Positions 52,333 to 64,000 of a stretch of DNA of 64,000 nt are shown here, one piece after another. The notes beneath the pieces are model-generated. The model ran no database searches. It was not told the DNA's origin and saw nothing but the letters and a program-made list of their open reading frames with translations. The stretch is from Zygnema circumcarinatum (taxonomy: Eukaryota > Streptophyta > Zygnematophyceae > Zygnematales > Zygnemataceae). Both the position numbers and the translations under genes were made by a program. Within the stretch, counting starts at the first letter, position 1. Every line of letters starts with the position of its first letter. The stretch covers positions 1,390,788 through 1,454,787 of the forward strand of contig CM074814.1 of the NCBI GenBank assembly GCA_037447605.1, read 5' to 3'.

Positions 52333-53279
52333 ATGGCGTGGTCGGCCTGTGTGCGTGAAGTCCCTCGCCGCCGGTGTCCGGCAGCCGCGCACTTGCAGCA
52401 CTCGCTTGCCTCCACGGCCCGGCCCGGCCCGCGGGTGCTTTCATCTCTGATGATGGAGTCGAGCAGCGCGAGCGACTGTTAGTGGCGGGCTCGAGGCGGC
52501 CGAGGCGAGGCGGGCCATGGACAGGACAGGGCCGAGAGGGGACGAGACCCTGCATGCCGGCCTGAGGCGGCGGCGTCCCGTCACGGTCACGGCGGCATGG
52601 ATGGGTGCATGCGCTTCCATGCATGCATGGGCATGGATGCATGCATGGCTCCGAACCGACCGGAGGGAGCCGAACGGCCGCCCCGGGCAGGCAGCGACTG
52701 ACCAGAGAGGGGAGCCGCAATCTCGCGGTGGGTGCCCTGGCGGCCGGGCGGCGCAAAAACTGGCCGTTTGAATAGAAACGCGTTTGAACCGCAACTCGAA
52801 TTTTCGCCGGAGGACGCATTCGACCATTCAGGCGTCGCCACGTCTTTAGATGACGACATAAAAACGTCATCTAAACGAAACGTTTCCTGGTCGCACTGCA
52901 AACTCGACGCTTTGAAAGCCTCAGGTTTACAGGTTGCCATTTGTTCAGAATAAAATTGGCTGCTGTTGGCTGCGGATCGAACCCTGCAATTTTGTAAATG
53001 GGGTATTGTTCGGCGCGGACCAAGGCCCAAGGGGGAAGGAAGGAATCGGCGGATAGGTCAACCGCCTGTATCCAGGGCTTTCTCTTTCTGGACCTGCTGC
53101 TTGCACGTCCCTCTCCCTCTCGCTCTCCTTCTCTCCCTGAAGGCTTTTGAGCATCTCTCGGGGGGTGTCTACAGGGCGGGGAAATCAAGGTTAGGTAGGG
53201 TCTAAGAAGGCTGAGGTACGGGTTGTGTTGTGGCAAAGATGTGGGAATAGGGAGCTTCGTAACTCAAAAAAAACGGGAA

Positions 53280-53288
53280 TTAGGGTTT
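53280..53288 (+). promoter_or_regulatory. Telo-box, PAP leader (first)
   Basis: TTAGGGTTT, the reverse complement of AAACCCTAA, lies about 150 bases before the PAP start codon. Confidence 0.45.
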
Positions 53289-53410
53289 CGGTTGATAGCA
53301 AGCTTCTTGTAGTTGCAGAAGAATCAGGGGAAGAGGAATTTTTGGATTAGTCTGTAGTCGGCAAGGTAGAGGCTTTGTGCTATTTTAGAGTTTCAAACTC
53401 TTACAGTTTT

Positions 53411-53419
53411 TTAGGGTTT
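53411..53419 (+). promoter_or_regulatory. Telo-box, PAP leader (second)
   Basis: A second TTAGGGTTT lies only 20 bases before the start codon, so it is probably within the 5' UTR. Confidence 0.45.
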
Positions 53420-53439
53420 CTTATTCTACACGCGTTTTT

Positions 53440-57737
<4,298 letters not shown>

Positions 57738-60263
57738 GAATGGTGGTCATGTGTAGAATGAGTTGTTGATTGACTTGCCCTGTGTAGAATCTGGCTTTCT
57801 GCTGTGCTTAGGGCTTTCATTTATGTATGATTTTTCTGCATGTTCGACGTCAGAATTCAGCAGTCACAGGCTTTTGTAAGGAGCCAGGAATGGCTCCTCT
57901 CTACTCTTCTTTCTCATATCCAGGTGTGAGGCCCCTACTCTGTCTTCTGTGGCCAAAGAAAAGCACATTGTGCATTTTCCAGCTACGGGTTTATGACTGT
58001 TTTGAATTGTGGGCCTCACGCTGTTTTTTAGTCAGGTGTGATCTGCTGCACTGCAGTTGTTGAAGAATGCTGGGCAGAATTCTCAGCCAGTGACAGCCCA
58101 AGGATGGGGAAGCGCTTGCAGAATCGATGACCTTCTGGAAACCCCTTATCCTGAACTTGTGCAGCTTCTAGTGGAGGAGTGTGGCATCTGAGGTTTGCTC
58201 ACTCTCATGTTATTGCTCCCTGTGGGGTCTTTCTGGTGCTTTTGATGTTCACGCAGCCGAACTTAGCTGGTGTGAGACCGATATCTACAATCACCACCAA
58301 GCAGGAAGTGCCACGTCGACCCATGATTAGGTATATGTTACGCTCGAGTTCTCGGATTATTATTTTTGTGTACCTGAATGTTCTTGACAACCTTTTGACT
58401 GTGCTGTATGTTCAGTGCAATCAGGTAATTTATTACTGCAGAGAATATTAATAATTACCTGTCTGTGTATCTGCAGGATAAACCTTGCCTCCATGGGGCA
58501 GACCAAGAGCAGAGCGTGAGAATCCTCACATTCGGTATCCTTTCTCGACCAAAATAATGGATCCTATATGGAACTTCTGGGTCTGTGGGATTGCCTTTCT
58601 GACCATATTCTTGTACTTAATTTGCACTTACTTGTAAGCGCATAGCGTCAATGACATTTCTATCTGTTGAAGCTTTCACCTGCCTTGTCCTGTTAACTAT
58701 GGAACTGGAACTCTGCACTCTGAACTTTTTTCCATTGATTAGTGAGTGGGAACTGCAGCCAGTTTGACTGGAGAACTTGGAGGGCATAGGTTCTTCTTGA
58801 CGGCTGTCCAGAAATGTTAACTCTTTCTATGTACATAGAAAAAAATCCGTGAAATGGAACGGCCTTGGTCGTCAGCCCGGTCCTGCAGCTTTGCTCAACG
58901 ACAAGGAGACGGGTGGCCTTGGCTGCACCCGCAGGTTCAGAGTCAGCTTCCACCGACCCTCCGGTGCTCTGTCTCGCCTTCTCCCATCTCTCTCTGCCCT
59001 CTGAGGAGCTCCTTTTTGGCTCTTCTCCAATGGGGCTCTCTCTTTGCTCAAGTCCCACAGAAGCAACACAGGTCAAAGCTGTAGAGGGTTTGTATTGAAG
59101 GTAACCGCTGCGTCCCTTCATCGCATGCATGCATAGACTCTGGCTTTGGTGTATGTTCCGTCTCCGTCCGTAGCAGTGATTCTGTCCTTGGAGAGAGCGT
59201 CCCTAGAGGTGTTTGTTCCGTTGCTGAGAATTGCATTTGTGTGTTATGTTGCCTAACGAGTTGAAGTCACAGTCAAGCTCGGAGTCTGTAGTCTGTAGTC
59301 TGTAATCTGTCTGGACTGGGGCTGGAATTAAGCTTTGGTCTGACTCTTTTCAGACAGATGCCGAAGTGGGTCTGTTCTGTGCAGTTTGCTCTGCTCGTGC
59401 AGGGATGGGTCGGGTGGGTGCATGGCCTGTGCCCTGAAGGGACAGAGAAAGAGAGAGCGAGAGAGAGAGAGGACTGGTGGCCCTTAGAACGTAGAGAGGA
59501 GGACAGAGGGCTGCATGCGGGAGTCTAGAGAGGACAGGGGAGGAAGGTGCTTTTAGGGGATGATGTCAGCCAGCATTGACCTGCAGGGCAGGCGTGCTTT
59601 ACGTGTTTAACTAATTCTGTAATTTTTTCATTCATCTAATAAGCAACAGGGCTGCTTGGCTTGGTTGGAACATGCTCCAGTTGAGCTGGCTGGTGCTAGT
59701 TTGAATGTTTGTCTTCCCAATCTTCTCTCTTGAAGATGAGTGTGATTGCAAATCCTTTTGGGGGCAATGTGTCCATGTGCGGATGCATGCTCCCCTTCCG
59801 GTGTTGGATCTGCCTTGTGGTGTTGGAAGTTTGCTTCGGGGGAGTGGATGCTTTTGAGAACGTGTGTTGGACACGCATTTTCGCATTTGGTCGAGAGCAC
59901 GGTCAAACAATAGTCAACGGCTGCACACCTTATCCACGGCCACTTTTGAGGTGAATCCTTCACGGCAATGCTCATTCCGGAGCTAGCAGGTGCTGAGCCT
60001 CCTGTGAGAACCTTGCTGAAAGCGCTTAAAGCAGGCCCTTAGAACCCTCGAATCGTTTATGCTCTTTCTCTGCTGCCTGTACTGCACACATGAGACTTGT
60101 AAAACCTTCACATCCGAACGGGGATGAGAACATGCGAAAAGCGAACAGTTGGAGAACTATATGTCCAAATGTTCCACTATTTTGCGCCAAATTCGTTGCT
60201 GCTCATCGGCGGTTCCGCGCTTAAAAACGAAGAAACGGTCAGCTCTTGAATCTCCCGAGCGGC
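57738..60263. other. PAP 3' flank and long intergenic stretch
   Basis: Apart from the possible extra exon at 58057-58191, no coding similarity was found on either strand. Short GA-repeat (about 59447-59472) and T-rich stretches occur. The open frames near 58690-59240 and 59630-59980 lack motifs and consistent splice signals. Confidence 0.4.
58057..58191 (+). CDS. Possible alternative terminal exon of PAP
   Basis: After a good acceptor (CACTGCAG), an open stretch of 44 codons reads LLKNAGQNSQPVTAQ... and ends ELVQLLVEECGI-stop. It looks protein-like. A donor-like GAG|GTTGCA inside PAP exon 9 (after EELE, at about 57669) would join it in frame. This is a phase-based suggestion without family support; it could be noise or part of an unrecognised gene. 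Confidence 0.25.
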   Translation: MLKNAGQNSQPVTAQGWGSACRIDDLLETPYPELVQLLVEECGI

Positions 60264-60377
60264 TATCCAACGGTCTTATCTCGCCTTTGTACACGTGGCA
60301 TATCCAACGTTCTAGTTTTATACACGTGGCATATCCAACGGTCTAATCTCGCCTCTGTACACGTGGCATATCCAACG
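60264..60377 (+). promoter_or_regulatory. Tandem G-box repeats upstream of the SWSAP1-like gene
   Basis: A unit of 31-37 bp ending in ACACGTGGCA and starting TATCCAACG is repeated three times, plus the start of a fourth copy. CACGTGGC cores lie at 60292, 60323 and 60360. A further CCACGTGTC lies near 60439. CACGTGGC is the classic plant G-box/ABRE core bound by bZIP and bHLH factors. Confidence 0.65.
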
Positions 60378-60678
60378 GCCATTTTCTCTGCGTCCTTCGC
60401 ACGCTGCCATTGAACGGGTGGGCCTGCCCAGGAACCCGCCACGTGTCGGCAGAGCGGCCCTCCCTGCAGCGCCAGCTGGCAGCCCCCAGGAGCGCCCCCT
60501 TCGCCCCGCGGGGCCCTTGAGATGAGGCCGAGGCTCCTCCTCGCCCGCGAGGAGAGGGAGAGGGAGCCAGGTGGCGCGCCCTCGGGGCGGCATGCCCTGC
60601 TCTGCGGCCCTCCGAGGAGGTCCTCTCTCCGCGCCCTCCGCCGCGCTCTGCGCCTGCTTGCTCAAAGCCTGCGCCGAA

Positions 60679-62748
60679 ATGTCTTTTCTGTTCAGAAGCG
60701 GCGACATTCCGTGTGCTGATGTCGGAGAGCTTGGTGTGGTTGTGCTCTGTTTTGCGTTCATGCAGTGGGAAGACTTCGCTGCTTTTTCAGTACGCGTACG
60801 GCTGCTGTGCGGCGGATCCAAGTGCTCGCGTTGTGTTCATATGCAAGCGCAGCACGCTTGAGAGGGGGCCTCCCTGCCTTCCCAAGGTGAGAGCTTCAGA
60901 GAGATTTTCCTCATTCCCTCCCCCTCTCTCTCTCTCTCTCCCTTCCCCCCGCAATCTGTACTACTGGCCTTTGCCAAACGTTCTTGTGCAAAATCATGTT
61001 CCGCGGCGACTTTTTTTTTTCGTCGAAGGTCGTTGCTTCATCTTCTTTCATTTTCTCTTGTTTCTTCCCCTTTTTATTTCTTTTGTTTTGTCTACGGTGG
61101 CGATTTGCCGTTCTTCTCGAGCACTTTGAACCTCTTGATCGTCCCCAAGGAGAACCAGTGTGTTAGGGAGAAAGGAGAAACTGTCTTAAGCGTATTTGTT
61201 TTTTTTTTGTACCTCACTCTCCTCTAACCTTCAGAGCGCAGAATTTCCCTTTGAATGATGTTTTAAAAAAGGGAAATTGGCAACGCTTGTCGCCAAAATG
61301 GTGGCGGGGAACTCACGCGCTCGTGATCATTTGCAAAAGCTTGCTTGGCTGATCTCTTACTATCTAGTTAACTGATAATTTTAAGTCGTACAGTTTCGCT
61401 TTTCCACAAGTCTTCATGTTTCCGCGCTCTATTTGCTGACCGTCTCTCTAGGAGACTATGGATGCAGGGAGCAGACATTCGATCCGAACCATACACTCGG
61501 TTTTTCTTAAGGTGTGATTTTTGGTCTCCCTTCTGCTTCAGGCATTTTTCGGTGCCCCGAACTTACACACTTTTGCGTTCATCATGGTCACTTCGGGTTT
61601 AGCTGCCATTAGCCTCTCCGGTGTCTTTCAGAATTTTACCTCAATGCCGGGAGAAGTACGATGCATAGGTTCAAGTCTCCAGGTACCAGTAGAATAAGGA
61701 AGGTTATTTTCTGCTAGGAGGTTAAGGAAGGCATCTCGATTTGAAGCTTGGACCTGACAATGGGCTGTATGCTCATAGTCCTTTATGTGAGGTAAGGGGA
61801 AATCGCTGTGTCGTGGATTTGGGCAGGTACTTGAACACGGATTCGGACATCAGAAAGTTCTGCGCTGGTCTCGCATTCCTTGGATTTTTGCCCCGACTTA
61901 TCGTGATAGACGACTTTTTTGAGTTCTTCACTGAAAGGTCAGTACCCTTTTCTAGATGCTCTTAGCCGCAGGTGCCTCCTGCAGACTAATATCAACCGTT
62001 TCCAAGAAATGCATTCGATATAGAATTTTCTTGCGGCTGAGGATTATAGAAAGTATTACCTTCCTTGCAACTAGCGATCATTACTGTTCCAAAGGACATC
62101 ACGTTCGAGTTGAAGGCTAATACTGATCGGTCGGTGGTTTCAAGTGAAACCATCAGTTTTCAGACAGATCGTTTTGGGCCTTCAACACGATCGCGAGATC
62201 TGCACATGGTCCAAACATTGGCTTTGGCACATGACGCAGCGAACTTCGCATCGTAAGTTCCTTTTCCTTTCCAACCCTTTCCGCACTGATACTCTTGAAT
62301 AGAATGTCACAACCCGAAAACAGTGGGTATTATTGGCTCCGAAGAAGGGGGTCCAAAATTGTTAAAGTGGCGTAACTTGGCCTTATCATGAGTTGTTGCC
62401 GTGTTGGAAGATTGTTTCCATTTGTCTTGCTCTTAAGAATCATTGTCGCACTTGACCTCGTAGTCTTTTGCATCTGCAACCTGGAAATGCATTATCAGCC
62501 TAAAGCATGACGAGATTAGCAACGGCCTTTTGAGTGGTGGGCTGTGCAGTGAGCTGCTGGCCCCTCACGCAGAGTGCGAGCTCTTAGTTTCGGACACAAC
62601 GGTTGGAGACTCACCGCGGTCGATGTACATCTACTCAAGATGGCTGCCTCAGATTTTCATCATAAACGGTAGAGCGGATCGGGTGCAGGTGGACGGGAAC
62701 TTTGCAAGTTATGAAGACTTCAGAAAGAGGAATTGTTGGCTTGAGTAG
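60679..62748 (+). CDS. SWSAP1-like RecA-family ATPase (partial exon model)
   Basis: Several exons can be placed: a start exon (60679-60710, start codon uncertain because the frame is open upstream), 60766-60886 (GKTSLLFQYAYGCC, VVFICKRS), 61827-61937 (LNTDSDIRKFCAGLAF, LPRLIVIDDFFEFF), an exon ending 62252 (RDLHMVQTLALAHDAANFA) and 62550-62748 (SRWLPQIFIINGRAD, stop). The order Walker A-like GKTSLLF, a Walker B-like LIVIDD and an AHDAANFA helix matches SWSAP1, the small RecA paralogue that pairs with the SWIM protein SWS1 to promote RAD51 recombination. At least one exon between 60887 and 61826 is unresolved. The join before GKT relies on a 55-base intron and gives an imperfect Walker A. Confidence 0.55.
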
Positions 62749-62931
62749 AGCACGTTCTGCTCCACTTGTCTTTGGTTCGGCGATCATCATAGAATTGTTT
62801 GACTGCTCATTTTATTGGGGGTCTTGCAGTAGATGAACTTTGGGTGCTCTGTTTTGTGGGAGTTGCATTGAATGTTTTCACAGGCCATCTCTTCTCAGCT
62901 GATGGACTTTTGTGGCTTACAAATTATGCGC
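62749..62931. other. 3' flank of the SWSAP1-like gene up to the plastid junction
   Basis: Nuclear-looking spacer without a gene; plastid-like sequence starts at about 62935-62945. Confidence 0.5.
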
Positions 62932-63378
62932 TCATAGACCTCGGTCTTTACGCAATGCCCATCCAAGCCAACTTTCTGGCCTTAGAATTCTTTTTAAGTG
63001 AGGATGATTGTAATAGACAATGCCAAACATATCCTTAGATTCCCTTTCTTGAAAGTCTGCACTTTTCCAAATCCAAAAGCATGATGGAATACAAGGTTGT
63101 TTTCTAGATACAAATAATTTTACACAAAGTTCTTCAGGTTGATCTGCACAATCTTGTACTTTTGTTAAATGGTATACGCTAGCTAAGGCGCTTCCTGGTG
63201 CTACATCGTAGGCACATTGACATCTTAAGTAATTAAATCCATAAACATATAAAGCTACAGCTACGGAAGGCCAATCTTCTGGTCTTACTTCAATTGTTTC
63301 CACTCCTTGATAATCAAATCCTAAAGGTCTATGTGGTAACTTATGCGTTACAAGCCAAGCAGACAAACGTCCTTGCAT
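62932..63378 (-). pseudogene. ndhJ: Plastid ndhJ, C-terminally truncated copy
   Basis: Starting at the canonical MQGRLSAWL (ATG at 63378), the frame follows NDH subunit J through [50 protein letters not shown] and [16 protein letters not shown] to ALRKD. It then leaves the family sequence and stops after RGL, so the last dozen or so residues (usually YIAPNFYEIQDAY-like) are missing. The break is taken as the plastid-nuclear junction. In plastids NdhJ is a peripheral-arm subunit of the thylakoid NDH complex. A nuclear copy without plastid promoter or transit peptide is not expected to work. Confidence 0.8.
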
Positions 63379-64000
63379 TTGTGAAAAACTTGAAAAATAC
63401 AGATTGGTCATTGCATACCTCCTGTTCCATTTTCTTCTGCATTGGTATATATCTTCTCGTATGATTGTGGTTCATTAATGAGTAAGGTATTTTCTGTAAC
63501 AGCCTCAAAAGAGTTCTGCAGTATTTGTTCAAAAGGTGATTGGAGAGTGCTATTGAGGCCAATACTTGGAACTTTTCGAGTGATGTTTTGCTCATATTTA
63601 CCAATATGTATCGCAGGTACTGGATTCAATCTATGCGTAAGGCTAAAACAACGATGCTTTTGATTTTGATTTAACTTATCTTGCCCAGTTTCCTGAGCGA
63701 CTTTCTTTCTAAGCTTTATAATAGCGTCTACTATTGCTTCTGGTTTGGGTGGGCAACCTGGTAGATAGACATCTACAGGAATTAATTTGTCTACTCCCCT
63801 GACAGTGCTGTAAGAATCTGTGCTAAACATTCCACCTGTAATTGTGCAAGCGCCCATAGCAATTACATATTTGGGTTCTGGCATTTGTTCATACAATCTG
63901 ACTAAAGAAGGCGCCATTTTCATAGTTACAGTGCCTGCGGTAATAATTAAATCCGCTTGTCGTGGACTAGATCTAGGCACTAATCCATATCTATCAAAAT
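62940..64000. other. Nuclear plastid DNA segment (NUPT) or assembly junction
   Basis: From about 62940 to the end the base composition turns AT-rich and codes, without introns, for the contiguous plastid pair ndhK-ndhJ. Everything before is intron-rich nuclear sequence. The junction falls inside ndhJ rather than at a gene border. Confidence 0.78.
63408..64000 (-). pseudogene. ndhK: Plastid ndhK, 5' end outside the window
   Basis: The frame is open to the window edge and begins within [20 protein letters not shown], a hallmark of NdhK. Two of the Fe-S cluster N2 cysteines are visible, in [16 protein letters not shown] and [10 protein letters not shown]; the other pair would lie beyond the edge. 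It ends 29 bases before ndhJ, the usual plastid gene order ndhK-ndhJ. The C-terminal extension after LRKK is long and lineage-specific. The frame shows no lesion in the window, so the insertion is recent, or the contig end is a plastid-nuclear chimera. Confidence 0.82.

Larger units (their letters stand above)
51589..53439. other. Spacer between SDA1 and PAP, with GC-rich PAP promoter
   Basis: Besides the inverted PAP fragment (separate entry), 52350-52760 is strongly GC-rich and carries clustered CATGCATG (RY-type) words at about 52608-52650. A short hairpin lies near 52852 (TTTAGATGACG/CGTCATCTAAA). No independent gene is seen. The region should hold the promoter and leader of the poly(A) polymerase gene. 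Confidence 0.5.

Noticed and set aside
52940-53010. tRNA-like word GGTTCGATCC on minus
   Set aside because: It looks like a B-box, but no A-box at the right distance and no cloverleaf could be drawn.
58693-59130. 145-codon minus-strand frame downstream of PAP
   Set aside because: No recognised domain, no splice partners, and the plus-strand shadow frames are just as long.

Overview
The window is nuclear DNA from a photosynthetic eukaryote of the green lineage. The genes are intron-rich (5 to 15 exons, nearly all GT-AG) and their closest family matches are plant proteins: an EMSY-LIKE ENT/Agenet protein, HAKAI, a plant-type SUT sucrose/proton symporter, a tonoplast TST/TMT sugar transporter, an alpha-type plant Aurora kinase and a nuclear poly(A) polymerase. 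The last kilobase carries plastid ndhJ and ndhK. Large (TC/GA)n tracts and the unusual gene mix fit a streptophyte alga or bryophyte-grade plant, but the species cannot be fixed from the sequence alone.

Layout: 0.2-4.9 kb (-) EMSY-LIKE; 5.6-7.4 kb (+) HAKAI, head-to-head with it; 9.1-13.6 kb (+) SUT; 14.4-16.7 kb two inverted-repeat elements (a 200-bp TA-flanked MITE and a 1.9-kb foldback element made of palindromic repeats); 18.2-21.9 kb (+) TST; 22.3 kb a TA-flanked MITE; 24.6-27.3 kb (-) a small secreted or membrane-anchored PAN/apple-like protein whose first intron is almost entirely a 1.65-kb (GA)n tract; 28.1-28.6 kb a GGCAT/GGGAT minisatellite in the divergent promoter; 28.7-35.0 kb (+) a Y-family DNA polymerase eta; 35.5-38.2 kb (-) Aurora kinase; 39.2 kb a second MITE copy; 40.6-44.2 kb (-) a ZIP-family metal transporter; 45.4-51.6 kb (+) SDA1; 51.7-52.3 kb an inverted pseudogene copy of part of the next gene; 53.4-57.7 kb (+) poly(A) polymerase with a third, short MITE in an intron; about 60.7-62.7 kb (+) a RecA-like SWSAP1-type ATPase; 62.9-64.0 kb (-) the plastid-derived ndhJ-ndhK segment, running off the window.

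The genes are mostly housekeeping functions: chromatin reading, m6A writing, sugar partition across plasma and vacuolar membranes, translesion synthesis, mitosis, metal transport, 60S ribosome biogenesis, polyadenylation and recombination. They do not form an operon-like system. Exon models below were assembled by hand from splice sites, frame continuity and family similarity. Every junction listed keeps the reading frame, and the total coding lengths are divisible by three for all genes except the SWSAP1-like one, which is incomplete.

The most unusual items are the PAN/apple membrane protein with two equal-length 60-nt linker exons and a pure-repeat intron, the inverted duplication beside the poly(A) polymerase gene, the foldback element, a three-copy TA-target MITE family, a fungal-looking polymerase eta, and the plastid-to-nucleus junction.
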